DNA of 64,000 bases from Arthrobacter sp. DNA4 (GTDB lineage: Bacteria; Actinomycetota; Actinomycetes; Actinomycetales; Micrococcaceae). Every line of letters begins with the position of its first letter. The stretch's first letter is position 1. The notes beneath the pieces are model-generated. The model was not told the DNA's origin, made no database searches, and saw nothing but the letters and a program-made list of their open reading frames with translations. Location: assembly GCF_024362385.1 (NCBI RefSeq), contig NZ_CP101466.1:4402001-4466000 (forward strand), written 5' to 3'. Below are positions 1 through 8,136 of the stretch, piece after piece. Both the position numbers and the translations under genes were made by a program.

Positions 1-877
1 GGCCGTCAGGCGCGTTGTTGAGGAGGTCGGCCAGTGTCACGGCGTCCACCAGCGATTCGCAGGCGCCGCGGCCAAGGGTGGGCATCATGGCGTGCGCGGC
101 ATCGCCGATGAGCACCATCCGGCCGCTGACGTAGGAGCGCAGATGCGGCACTGTCCACAGGCGCTGGACGAGGCATTCCTCCGGCGTGGCTGTGGCGAGG
201 GCGCGACGGATGGCAGGTGCGTGGTCCGCAAAGCGCTCCCGGGCCTGTTCCAGGGCTGACGGAACATCAATTCCGTAGGGGCCCAGTCCTGACCGGTAAC
301 TGGCGTACCAGAAGGACCCGCCCCGGGCGGCGGCCATGCCGAACAGGTCGCCGCGGCCCCAGTACTCGCCCACCTCGTCCGGAGCGACCGGCGTCGGGAG
401 GGTTCCCCGGAGGGCAAGGTAAGGCGTCAGGCGGGCCTCGGTGGCGCTGCCCCATCCCGCACGGCGAACCATGCTGTGGACGCCGTCGGCGCCCACGACG
501 AGGCTGCCGTCCGCGGGGACTGACTGCACGGTGTCGGTGATCCGGCGAACGGCGGCGGGCACGGCGCCATCCAACAGCCGGACCAGGTCGATCCGGGAAA
601 TGCCGAACATCTCCCCGGCATCGACGGTGATCCACGGTTCACCCTGGGCGTTCCGGACCGATCCGCTCCCCAGCACCGGGCTCACGGCCCGCGCCTGGTC
701 CAGTATTCCCAGCCGGGCCAGGGCGCGTTGGGCGTTGGGCCACATGCCGAGGGCGTTGCCGACGGTGGGCAGTTCCGGCCGTTTCTCGTGCACCGTCACG
801 CGGAAGCGGTTGGGGTCCAACGCCGCAGCAAGGGCCAGCCCGGCAATGCCGCCGCCAACAATCGTGATCGTTTCCAT
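1..877 (-). CDS. FAD-dependent monooxygenase, C-terminus beyond window
   Basis: Flavoprotein aromatic-ring monooxygenase family (FAD_binding_3). The frame is open from the ATG at 877 to the window edge, giving 292 codons. It shows the N-terminal dinucleotide motif GGGIAGL (residues 8-14), the GADG motif (129-132) and the GD motif LIGDAAHAMMPTLGRG (from about 256). These are the three fingerprints of class A flavin monooxygenases such as salicylate or 3-hydroxybenzoate hydroxylases. The stretch between residues 100 and 129 is shorter than usual for the family. Substrate cannot be told from sequence. It is divergent from a TetR regulator with a palindrome between them. A TAAAAT -10 box (890-885) lies only 7 nt before the ATG, so the mRNA may be leaderless. 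Confidence 0.88.
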   Translation of the reverse strand, partial: METITIVGGGIAGLALAAALDPNRFRVTVHEKRPELPTVGNALGMWPNAQRALARLGILDQARAVSPVLGSGSVRNAQGEPWITVDAGEMFGISRIDLVRLLDGAVPAAVRRITDTVQSVPADGSLVVGADGVHSMVRRAGWGSATEARLTPYLALRGTLPTPVAPDEVGEYWGRGDLFGMAAARGGSFWYASYRSGLGPYGIDVPSALEQARERFADHAPAIRRALATATPEECLVQRLWTVPHLRSYVSGRMVLIGDAAHAMMPTLGRGACESLVDAVTLADLLNNAPDG

Positions 878-884
878 GCGCCTC

Positions 885-928
885 ATTTTACTACTTTTGT
901 AGTGAACCGGAAGGGGCCCGATTACACT
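885..928. promoter_or_regulatory. Divergent promoter region with TetR-type palindrome
   Basis: An inverted repeat ACTAC-TTTT-GTAGT lies at 890-903, between the starts of the monooxygenase and the TetR gene. A -10 box TAAAAT reads leftward at 890-885, and a -10-like TACACT reads rightward at 923-928. Both sit about 7 nt from their start codons, as in leaderless transcripts. The palindrome is the natural candidate operator for the adjacent TetR protein. The boxes and repeat are seen; the regulation is inferred. Confidence 0.5.
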
Positions 929-934
929 GAACGC

Positions 935-1474
935 ATGCCGGACCGACGTACCCAGTTGCTCGATGCCGCCCTGGCCGTGGTGGCGGACAAGGGCATGAAG
1001 GGGCTCACCCACCGGGCCGTGGACACCGCCGCAGGCCTCTCGGAAGGCACCACGTCCAACTACTACCGGAACCGCGCAGCCCTGGTTGACGCCGCCCTGG
1101 ACCGGCTTCTGGAACTGGACGCCGCCCTCCTCCGGGAACGGGGGCCTGCCGGTCCGCCCAAGGACGTGGGTGAACTGGCAGGCCAGCTCGCCTCCATGGT
1201 GGTGATGCTTGCCGGCCGTCACGCCGGCCTGACCCGGGCCCGGCTGGCACTTTCCCTGGACAAGCCGGACTCCGTGACGGCCGGTCACTTCCAGCTGGTG
1301 GGAGGCCTGGAACAGGCCCTTGCCGGGCTGGGAGTGCCGGACGCGCGGGCGCGGGCACGGGATGTGGCGGACTACGGCGACGGGGTACTGCTGCACCTGC
1401 TCACCGTGCGCCGGGATGAAGACCCCGACCCCAAGGCCATCGCGGCGGCCGTCCGGCGGCTGGTGGGCAATTGA
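935..1474 (+). CDS. TetR/AcrR family transcriptional regulator
   Basis: 179 aa. The N-terminal helix-turn-helix covers about residues 1-50 and has the typical TetR pattern (DAALAVVADKGMKGLTHRAV, then AGLSEGTTSNYYRNR). The rest is an all-helical ligand domain with no recognisable effector signature. The ATG at 935 was chosen because the HTH begins directly after it; the upstream in-frame extension overlaps the divergent gene. It probably represses the monooxygenase, and itself, from the palindrome at 890-903. Its 3' end converges on pobA 40 bp away. Confidence 0.88.
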   Translation: MPDRRTQLLDAALAVVADKGMKGLTHRAVDTAAGLSEGTTSNYYRNRAALVDAALDRLLELDAALLRERGPAGPPKDVGELAGQLASMVVMLAGRHAGLTRARLALSLDKPDSVTAGHFQLVGGLEQALAGLGVPDARARARDVADYGDGVLLHLLTVRRDEDPDPKAIAAAVRRLVGN

Positions 1475-1514
1475 GCCTCACCCAGCCGGCCGGCGTCGTC
1501 CTTCTCCAAATGCC

Positions 1515-2702
1515 CTAGGAGGAGGCGGGCCAGCCCGTGTAAGCCTCAGCCAGGTAGGCCCTGCCATGGCGGGAGGAGACCACGGAGTTCAGTTCGCCGA
1601 GCTGGCGGGCGCGGGAGAAGTCGTCCGCGTCGGCCGGGGTGTGCAGCATGGTGGTCATCCAGTAGGAGAACTGCTGGGCCTTCCACACCCTGTCCAGGGC
1701 GCGGTCGCTGTACGTGTCCAGGAGCCGGTCCGAGCCGGAGTTGTAGTGGCTGTCCAGCCCCTCGAAGAGGAACTTGACGTCGTTGATGGCCAGGTTGAGG
1801 CCCTTGGCACCGGTGGGCGGCACGGTGTGGGCGGCGTCGCCGGTCAGGAACAGGTTGCCGTGGCGCATCGGGGTGTGGACGAAGCTGCGGAACGGCAGGA
1901 CCATCTTTTCCAGGACCGGACCCTCTTTAAGCTCGAAGCCGTTGCCGTTGACGCGGCTGCGGAATTCGGCCCAGATCCGGTCGTCATCCCATTCCGCCAC
2001 GTTCTCCTTGGGGTCGCACTGGAAGTACATCCGCTGCACAGTTTCCGTACGCTGGCTGATCAGGGCGAAGCCGTTGGCCGAGTTGGCGTAGATGAGTTCG
2101 TCGGAGCTGCGCGGTGCCTCGGCCAGGATGCCGAACCAGGCGAAGGGGTACTCATGGAAGTACCACTTGCGGTGGGCCTCGGGGATCTGGAACCGGCAGT
2201 GGCTGCGCGAGCCGTCGGCGCCGACCAGGAAGTCGGCCTGGATCTCGAACTCGACGCCGTCGGCATCGGTGAACCAGACCTTCGGCTTGCCCTCCAGGTC
2301 GTGGACGGTGGTGTCGGTGACGCTGTAGCGGACATCGCCGCCGTCGTCCTTCCTGCGCGCGGCGAGGTCCAGGAAGACGTCCGTTTGCGGGTACAGCCAC
2401 ACGGATTCGCCCACGAGATCCTTGAAGTCGATGCGGTGGCTCTCGTTGTTGAAGCGCAGCTCGATGCCGTCATGCCGGTCGCCGTCGCGCAGCACCCGGT
2501 CCGAGACGCCGCTGTCCACCAGCAGGTTGACGGTTCCGTGCTCCAGGATGCCGGCGCGCACGGTGTGGGAGATTTCCTCGTGGCTGCGGATCTCGACCAC
2601 CGTGGATTCGATGCCTGCCTTGGCCAGCAGATGGGAGAGCATCAGCCCTGCCGGACCGCCTCCCATGATGGCTACCTGGGTGGTGATGATTTTTCGTGCC
2701 AT
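1515..2702 (-). CDS. pobA: 4-hydroxybenzoate 3-monooxygenase
   Basis: 395 aa, the usual length of PobA. It hydroxylates 4-hydroxybenzoate to protocatechuate, feeding the pca genes further along. Visible motifs are the FAD motif MGGGPAGL near residue 13, GADGSRS near 160 and GDAAHTVPPTGAKGLNLA near 286. The segment SQRTETVQRMYFQ matches the substrate and NAD(P)H region of PHBH, with Ser and both Arg retained. It is transcribed in the same direction as the IclR gene upstream (137-bp gap holding a candidate operator), so it is probably controlled by that regulator. Confidence 0.96.
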   Translation of the reverse strand: MARKIITTQVAIMGGGPAGLMLSHLLAKAGIESTVVEIRSHEEISHTVRAGILEHGTVNLLVDSGVSDRVLRDGDRHDGIELRFNNESHRIDFKDLVGESVWLYPQTDVFLDLAARRKDDGGDVRYSVTDTTVHDLEGKPKVWFTDADGVEFEIQADFLVGADGSRSHCRFQIPEAHRKWYFHEYPFAWFGILAEAPRSSDELIYANSANGFALISQRTETVQRMYFQCDPKENVAEWDDDRIWAEFRSRVNGNGFELKEGPVLEKMVLPFRSFVHTPMRHGNLFLTGDAAHTVPPTGAKGLNLAINDVKFLFEGLDSHYNSGSDRLLDTYSDRALDRVWKAQQFSYWMTTMLHTPADADDFSRARQLGELNSVVSSRHGRAYLAEAYTGWPASS

Positions 2703-2797
2703 GGCTTTGTCTCGCTTCGTTGCGGGGGCCCGGGAAAGGGCCGGAATGGTTGCCTGGGTTCAGTGTGCGCCAGGACGGGTGACCGGCGTTACAGGCA

Positions 2798-2811
2798 TTC
2801 CGTTGAACGGA
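2798..2811. promoter_or_regulatory. Candidate IclR operator upstream of pobA
   Basis: TCCGTT-G-AACGGA (2799-2811) is a perfect inverted repeat about 96 bp upstream of the pobA start. The 13-mer TTCCGTTGAAYGG recurs just upstream of the neighbouring IclR gene at 3596-3608. Sharing by exactly these two promoters suggests the IclR protein binds both. No binding evidence is available. Confidence 0.45.
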
Positions 2812-2839
2812 TCCGGGCAGGGGTGTGGAGGTGACCGGG

Positions 2840-3583
2840 TCAGGCTTCCGCCAGGCCCCGGGCAATGCCGCGGGCGGCCGTCTGCAGCGCCGGAACCAGC
2901 GCCTGCAGCCGCATTTCGCGCAGCGGAACCACGACGCCGATGGACGCCACCGCGCGCTGGCGGCGGGTAAGGACAGGCACGGCTATGCCCCAGGTGTCCG
3001 GATCCACCACGCCCTTCAGCTGCGCGAAGCCCTGGTGCGACGTATCGGCGAGCAGCGCGCGCACGTCATCGGCAGTCAGCTTTCCGTACGGGTCGTGGAA
3101 CTGGCCGAGGTACTCATGCTGCAGGGCCTTGTCCTGGTGGGCCATGAGCGCCAGCCCGGCGGACGAGATATGGATGGGCATCCGGCCTGCCACCTGGGCG
3201 CGGTTGGCCACCGAGCCGCGCCGGGAGAGCCGCTCCACGAAGAGCGCCTCCCAGCCGTCCAGTACCGCCAGGTTCACGTTTTGGTTCAGGACCTGCTGGA
3301 TGTCCTCCATGAAGGGCATGGCCGCCTGGCGCAGCGCCAGCGCCGGGGCGGCACGGTTCACCAGCTCCCAGAGCCGGAGGCCGGGGCGGACCATGCCGCC
3401 GGGGGCAGTCTCCAGCAGGCCATGGCCGGCGAGCTGGCCCACCAGCCTGTGCGTGGTGGTCAGTGGAAGGCCTGCACGCTCGGCAAGCTCCGACAACCGG
3501 AGGTCCGTGACGTCCTGGGGGAAGGCGGAGATCAGCCGCACAATCCGGTCCACCACCGAATCGCCCGAGCTTGAGTTCGCCAC
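2840..3583 (-). CDS. IclR family regulator next to pobA (PobR candidate)
   Basis: 247 aa from a GTG at 3583, preceded by GGAAGGG at a good distance; the open frame further upstream has no start with a ribosome site. An N-terminal winged HTH (LRLSELAERAGLPLTTTHRLV) is followed by the IclR effector domain with its conserved C-terminal pattern (VLTRRQRAVASIGVVVP). IclR proteins of the PobR/PcaR/PcaU branch control 4-hydroxybenzoate and protocatechuate genes. Its position directly upstream of pobA supports that role, but the effector is unknown. Confidence 0.88.
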   Translation of the reverse strand: MANSSSGDSVVDRIVRLISAFPQDVTDLRLSELAERAGLPLTTTHRLVGQLAGHGLLETAPGGMVRPGLRLWELVNRAAPALALRQAAMPFMEDIQQVLNQNVNLAVLDGWEALFVERLSRRGSVANRAQVAGRMPIHISSAGLALMAHQDKALQHEYLGQFHDPYGKLTADDVRALLADTSHQGFAQLKGVVDPDTWGIAVPVLTRRQRAVASIGVVVPLREMRLQALVPALQTAARGIARGLAEA

Positions 3584-3595
3584 GTCCGCACGCCC

Positions 3596-3659
3596 TTCCG
3601 TTGAATGGGAAGTCCAGCGTACCGCGCTGGGCGAACGAAAGGCGGGTCCAACGAAAGGC
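3596..3659. promoter_or_regulatory. Upstream region of the IclR gene with repeated operator-like sites
   Basis: TTCCGTTGAATGGGAA (3596-3611) matches 12 of 13 bases of the pobA upstream site at 2798-2810. Further out the 10-mer AACGAAAGGC is directly repeated at 3634-3643 and 3650-3659, a 16-bp period. Its complement CTTTCGTT resembles the TTCCGTT half-site. This looks like an autoregulatory region. Confidence 0.4.
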
Positions 3660-3692
3660 CGGGCGCACCCCGGGCGCTTTCCCGGACGGCGG

Positions 3693-4769
3693 TCAGGCCG
3701 CCGTCGGGCCGTGATCCGGCCTGCGCCGCAGGCGACGCCACGCGCCGGGGGCGAGCACGACGGCAATGCCGACGACGGCGCCAATGACGGTCTCGATGAT
3801 GCGGTCCCGCAGCAGGATGGATGCCGAGGCGGGGACCACCAGGAGCGTGGACACCAGCGCCAGGGGCGTCACGAACACCTGGGCCACAAGGTACTGGCGG
3901 ATGATGAACATCTCCGCGCCGAACTGGCAGAGCGCCATCACCAGCACCGTCTGCCAGGGCTGCAGGCCCACCAGCAGGACGGCCGCCAGGACCAGCAGGC
4001 CCAGCACGGTGCCGATGATCCTTTGGATGCCGCGGCGCACCCGGTGCCTGGTGGTGTGCCCCACCAGCGGAACCACGGCGGCCACCATGGCCCAGTAGTT
4101 GTGGCCGAAGCCGAGGCGGCCGCCTGCCCACGTGGCCAACGAGCCGGCCAGGCCTGCCGCCACCAGGTAGCCGAAACCCTCAAGCCACGCCGTCCGCTTC
4201 TCTGCCGGGGTCCGCCGGATGCGGGGAGGCCTGGTCCAGGGGGTGCGGTGGCTGGGAAGAATCCGGGAGGAGAAGCCAATGAGCAGGGCGAACACCGTGG
4301 TGAGGACCGCGACCAGCATGCCCTGCCACAGCGGCGGCTGGTTGGGAATGGACGCGATGGCGGCAAAGGCGAAGATGTGGAAAAGCGATCCCGCCGGGCG
4401 CAGCCGCAGCCAGGAGATCGCCACCGAGCAGCCGCCGGCCACCAGGGTGGTGGCCAGGACCAGCAGCCAGGTGTGCGCGGCGGCATCCAGGCCCCAGGCA
4501 GGACCTATCCGGGCGGCGAGCGCGGCGAGGAGGATCACCAGCAGCATCAGCAGCCCCGCCCGCAGCTGCAGGACAAAACGGACGGCGTGCGGCTCCCCGC
4601 GGCCGTAGATTCCGGTGAAGGCACCGAACGACGCGAAGATTGCCAGGTCCAGCCGGCCCAGCAGCACCAGGGTGATCAGGGGTACGAAGACGCCGACGGC
4701 GCACCTCAGTGCCGGGTGGTGGTCCTTGTTGCCGGGGGCGATGCTGAACATCTCAGCAAGCATCTTCAC
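3693..4769 (-). CDS. FUSC-family (aromatic acid exporter-like) membrane protein
   Basis: 358 aa. Two blocks of hydrophobic helices flank a basic cytoplasmic stretch (SHRTPWTRPPRIRRTPAEKR), the arrangement of FUSC/ArAE inner-membrane proteins. The second block, starting LGFGHNYWAMVAAVVPLVG, is the conserved FUSC core. I prefer the GTG at 4769 (AAGGAAGG about 10 nt upstream). An ATG at 4763 and an in-frame ATG at 4874 are alternatives; the longer one adds a tail not expected in the family. FUSC proteins are linked to efflux of aromatic acids, which fits the setting, but the substrate is unproven. Confidence 0.75.
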   Translation of the reverse strand: MKMLAEMFSIAPGNKDHHPALRCAVGVFVPLITLVLLGRLDLAIFASFGAFTGIYGRGEPHAVRFVLQLRAGLLMLLVILLAALAARIGPAWGLDAAAHTWLLVLATTLVAGGCSVAISWLRLRPAGSLFHIFAFAAIASIPNQPPLWQGMLVAVLTTVFALLIGFSSRILPSHRTPWTRPPRIRRTPAEKRTAWLEGFGYLVAAGLAGSLATWAGGRLGFGHNYWAMVAAVVPLVGHTTRHRVRRGIQRIIGTVLGLLVLAAVLLVGLQPWQTVLVMALCQFGAEMFIIRQYLVAQVFVTPLALVSTLLVVPASASILLRDRIIETVIGAVVGIAVVLAPGAWRRLRRRPDHGPTAA

Positions 4770-4927
4770 GGGGGCAGCGCCTTCCTTGGGGGTGGATTCC
4801 GGGGTGGCGGCCGCGCTGACGTTCCTGGTAAATCCTACGGCCCGGACCCCCGGCACCGCCCGGTACGTTCCCATGAACGGAATCGGGAGGCAATGCGGCG
4901 GAAACAACGCCCCGTGATGCTTGAGTC

Positions 4928-5764
4928 ATGAAGCGCCCTCCGCACAACACACCTGCCGCTGACCTGAGCTGCGAAGTCTGCGGCCGGATGCCGGAACCGC
5001 CCAAGGCGCGGCTGACCCTGGCGAACGTGGCCGCGATGCTGCCCATCGAGCTCCTGGTCCATGCGCTGGTGGTGGAGACCCACCTCCCCTATGTGGCGAA
5101 GGTGCTGGTGCTGACCCTCACCGCCACGGTCCTGGTGATCTGGGTGGCTGAGCCGTCCGCCGCCCGGATCCTGCGGGGCTGGCTGCATGCCCCGGCGCTG
5201 CGGCACCGCAACCGGCTGGCCGCGGCCCCGGCGCTGTGGCGGGCGCGGACGATGCTCCAGGACCAGCCCGGGTCGCTGCAGCGGGTGACGCGGGCGCTGT
5301 CCCGGCTGGATACGAACATCCTTGGCATCCACGTCCACCCGGTGCCGGGAGGGGTTCTGGACGAGTTCGTGCTCTCGGCTCCGGGCACCGTGGGCGAGCG
5401 GGAGTTGCTGGCAGCGCTCTCCGACGGCGGCGGGAGCCGTTCGCACGTTTGGCCCACCACCGCGCTTGCCATGGCCGACGGGCAGACCAGGGCACTGAGC
5501 CTTGCCTCGAGGATCGCGGCTGCCCCGGAGGAACTGCCCCTGGCGGTGGCCGAGCTGCTGCACGCAACGATTGTGCCGCCGTCGGACGCCGGCACCAAAG
5601 CGGCCGACGACGGCACCCGGCTTAAGATCCCCACGGCATGGCATGGCCCCATCACCTTTTCCCGGCCGGGCGAGCCGTTCACTCCGGCCGAATCAGCCCG
5701 GGCGCACCGGTTGGCGGAGCTTGCCGAGATCCTGTCCCATCGGCGCGAGGACTCCCGCGCCTAG
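4928..5764 (+). CDS. Membrane-anchored ACT-domain protein of unknown function
   Basis: 278 aa. A Cys pair (CEVCGR) near residue 15 precedes two hydrophobic segments (about 32-75). An ACT-like fold follows (TMLQDQPGSLQRVTRALSRL, then GVLDEFVLSAP). The tail has no known domain. ACT domains usually sense amino acids, so this may be a small-molecule sensor or regulatory protein, but no pathway can be named. It is divergent from the FUSC gene. The conserved-looking pairing and high-GC codon use argue that it is real. Confidence 0.7.
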   Translation: MKRPPHNTPAADLSCEVCGRMPEPPKARLTLANVAAMLPIELLVHALVVETHLPYVAKVLVLTLTATVLVIWVAEPSAARILRGWLHAPALRHRNRLAAAPALWRARTMLQDQPGSLQRVTRALSRLDTNILGIHVHPVPGGVLDEFVLSAPGTVGERELLAALSDGGGSRSHVWPTTALAMADGQTRALSLASRIAAAPEELPLAVAELLHATIVPPSDAGTKAADDGTRLKIPTAWHGPITFSRPGEPFTPAESARAHRLAELAEILSHRREDSRA

Positions 5765-5824
5765 GTCCACGGGCAGTCACAATCCGTTTGCAGGCCATCC
5801 GGGCCCTTCGGACCACTCAAACCC

Positions 5825-5885
5825 TTGACAGTGGCGGGAGTCACTTCTACCTTTGATTTTGGGATCCCAAATTGGGATCCCAAAA
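5825..5885 (+). promoter_or_regulatory. Promoter with tandem GntR-type operators
   Basis: A consensus -35 TTGACA (5825-5830), a 17-bp spacer and TACCTT (5848-5853) form a sigma-70-type promoter for the transporter-hydantoinase operon. Two copies of the perfect 12-bp palindrome TTGGGATCCCAA (5859-5870 and 5872-5883) follow at once, 13 bp centre to centre, covering the expected transcription start. Palindromes of this size and shape are typical of FadR/FCD-type GntR repressors, and one is encoded in the operon (7453-8136). Nothing else coding was found between 5765 and 6015. Confidence 0.7.
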
Positions 5886-6015
5886 AAGCTCCCGCTCCAC
5901 GCTCCGGATCGTCCAGCGGCTGCTCCCTCCGCGGGCCGGCCCCCTCCTGCCCGCGACGCACCACGCATCTTTTCGAACCCTCCCCATCCGTAAACTTCCC
6001 TGTGAAGGAGAAGCT

Positions 6016-7374
6016 GTGTCCATCCCAAACACCGAAACAACGGCCACGTCCGACGAGGCCGCACCCCAAACCGCCGAACAATCCGGAAAGGGCGGAACGC
6101 AACGGCGCACCTCCGTCCGCTGGAAAATGTTCCTGCTCCTGCTCGTTCTGGTTTCCGTCAACTACATCGACCGCGGCTCCATTTCTGTCGCGCTGCCCAT
6201 CATCCAAAAGGAATTCAACCTCGCTCCGGAGTTGGTGGGCCTGCTGTTGTCCGCTTTCTTCTGGACCTACGCCCTGATGCAGGTTCCCGTGGGCTGGCTG
6301 ATCGACAAATTCGGTCCCCGCAAGGTCATGACCGCTTCCTGCATCGGCTGGGGTGCTGCGACAGCGGCGTCCGGCATGGCCGGCGGCTTCCTGAGCATGT
6401 TCATCGCCCGGCTTGGAATCGGCGTGACCGAAGCCGGCGTGATGCCTGCCGGCGGAAAGCTCAACGCAATCTGGATGCACAAGTCCGAACGAGGCCGCGG
6501 CGCGACCATCCTTGACGCCGGCGCACCCTTGGGAGCAGGGCTGGGCGGCATCATCATCGCCGGCCTCATCGCCTCCACCGGCAGCTGGCGCTGGTCCTTC
6601 GTCATCGCCGGCGCCGCCACCGTCCTCATGGGCCTGGCCGTCTGGTGGTACGTCCGGGACAACCCCCGCCAGCACCGCGGCGTCAATGATGCCGAGGCCT
6701 CCTACATCGAAGCCTCCCACGCTGCCGAGGACGCCGAAGCAGCCATGGACGGCAGCAAGGGCAAGCGAGGCCTGCTCCCCTACCTCAAGTTCCGCTCCTT
6801 CTGGGCCATGTGCCTGGGCTGGCTGGGATTCAACGGCGTGTTCTATGGCCTGCTGACCTGGGGCCCGCTGTACCTGGCGCAGGCCAAGGGCTTCGACCTG
6901 AAGACCATCGGCTGGTCCACCCTGGTGATCTTCGGCGCCGGGTTCGTCGGCGAGATCATCGGCGGCACCATCGCCGACAAGTGGCGCGCCTCGGGCGCCT
7001 CCGCGAACATGGTGATGCGGACCCTCCTGGGCATCTCCAGCGCCATCGTCGTGGCGGGGCTGGTGGGCGTGACCGTTGTCCCGGACGCCACCACCGCCGT
7101 GGTCCTGCTCTCCGTGGTCCTGTTCTTCCTGCGCTGGGTGGGCCTGTTCTGGAGCATCCCCTCCATCCTGGGCGGCCGCACCAACGCCGGCGTCCTGGGC
7201 GGGGCCATGAACCTCAGCGGCAACATCTCCGGCTTTGTCACCCCCATCGTCGTCGGCCTGATCGTGGGCGCCACCGGCTCCTACACCTGGGCGCTGCTGT
7301 ACTTCGTGGGTTCCGCCGTGATCATGGGCGCATCAGTGCTCACCCTGAACTACAACAAGCGGCTTCCTGTCTAA
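6016..7374 (+). CDS. MFS transporter, anion:cation symporter type
   Basis: 452 aa from a GTG at 6016 with GAAGGAG just upstream; longer in-frame starts would run through the operators. Twelve hydrophobic segments are recognisable. The first carries NYIDRGSISVALPIIQKEF, typical of the ACS family that imports sugar acids, hexuronates or related carboxylates. The loop motif GWLIDKFGPRKV is the MFS A-motif. It is the first gene of the operon with GntR, hydantoinase-like and racemase-like genes, so it probably imports the substrate of that pathway. Confidence 0.85.
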   Translation: MSIPNTETTATSDEAAPQTAEQSGKGGTQRRTSVRWKMFLLLLVLVSVNYIDRGSISVALPIIQKEFNLAPELVGLLLSAFFWTYALMQVPVGWLIDKFGPRKVMTASCIGWGAATAASGMAGGFLSMFIARLGIGVTEAGVMPAGGKLNAIWMHKSERGRGATILDAGAPLGAGLGGIIIAGLIASTGSWRWSFVIAGAATVLMGLAVWWYVRDNPRQHRGVNDAEASYIEASHAAEDAEAAMDGSKGKRGLLPYLKFRSFWAMCLGWLGFNGVFYGLLTWGPLYLAQAKGFDLKTIGWSTLVIFGAGFVGEIIGGTIADKWRASGASANMVMRTLLGISSAIVVAGLVGVTVVPDATTAVVLLSVVLFFLRWVGLFWSIPSILGGRTNAGVLGGAMNLSGNISGFVTPIVVGLIVGATGSYTWALLYFVGSAVIMGASVLTLNYNKRLPV

Positions 7375-7452
7375 GCTGACCCTCGCAGGGAAACTTGCAA
7401 CCGACGCCCCCGCAGCCGGGAGCCGTGCCGTACAAAATCCGAATGGAGCACC

Positions 7453-8136
7453 ATGCTGACCGCAGAAGAGACCCAGGACAAGGACCGCCCCCTCCGCGAG
7501 ACTGTCCGGGACACCCTCCGCACCCGGATTTTCGAAGGACACTACGCTCCCGGCACGCGGTTGGTGGAACGCGACCTGGCAGCCGAATTCTCCGTATCCC
7601 GGCTGCCGGTGCGCGAGGCACTGCGCATGCTGCGCCAGGAAGGCCTCATCAGCGACCGCGGCGCACGCGGGGCAGAAGTCAGCAGCCTTAGCCCCAAGGA
7701 CGTGGAGGACCTGTTCGACGTCCGCCAGTCCCTGGAGGTGTTGGCCTGCAGGCTCGCCGCCAAGCGGGCCACCAGGGACGACCTCTCCTACCTCAAGCGG
7801 CTGCTGGACAACGCGGAGGCGTTCCTGGCCAAGGGGGCGGTGATGGAGGCACACCGCGCCAACAGCGAATTCCATGACGCCATCACCGCCATCGCCGACA
7901 ACAACTTCCTCAAGTCCGCCCTGGAACCCCTTCAGGGCCGCATGCACTGGCTGTTCCGGCACGTCAGCGACCTGCCCGAGCTCATCCGCGAACACCGCGA
8001 ACTCTATGCCGCCATCGCCAGCGGCGATCCGGACAGGGCAGCCGCCCAGTCCGCCTCCCACATTGGAAAGTACCGGGACAAGTTCCCTGAGGACTTCCAG
8101 AAGACCGAACCAGAATTCCACCGGAAGAGAAAATGA
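7453..8136 (+). CDS. GntR family regulator, FCD type
   Basis: 227 aa. The N-terminal winged helix (residues 10-75) includes YAPGTRLVERDLAAEFSVSR and PVREALRML. An FCD all-helical effector domain follows, with the usual metal-ligand pattern (DVRQSLE, SEFHDAI, REHRELY, ASHIGKY). It sits inside the operon, and its stop overlaps the next start by 4 nt (ATGA). It is the likely ligand of the TTGGGATCCCAA pair at 5859-5883 and would be autoregulated. The effector is unknown. Confidence 0.9.
   Translation: MLTAEETQDKDRPLRETVRDTLRTRIFEGHYAPGTRLVERDLAAEFSVSRLPVREALRMLRQEGLISDRGARGAEVSSLSPKDVEDLFDVRQSLEVLACRLAAKRATRDDLSYLKRLLDNAEAFLAKGAVMEAHRANSEFHDAITAIADNNFLKSALEPLQGRMHWLFRHVSDLPELIREHRELYAAIASGDPDRAAAQSASHIGKYRDKFPEDFQKTEPEFHRKRK

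Noticed and set aside
1320..2834. Long open frame (about 504 codons) on the plus strand
   Set aside because: It is antisense to pobA, which has full family motifs; high GC creates long antisense frames.
2865..4931. Open frame of about 690 codons on the plus strand
   Set aside because: Antisense to the IclR and FUSC genes, with low-complexity Arg/Gly-rich translation and no domain.
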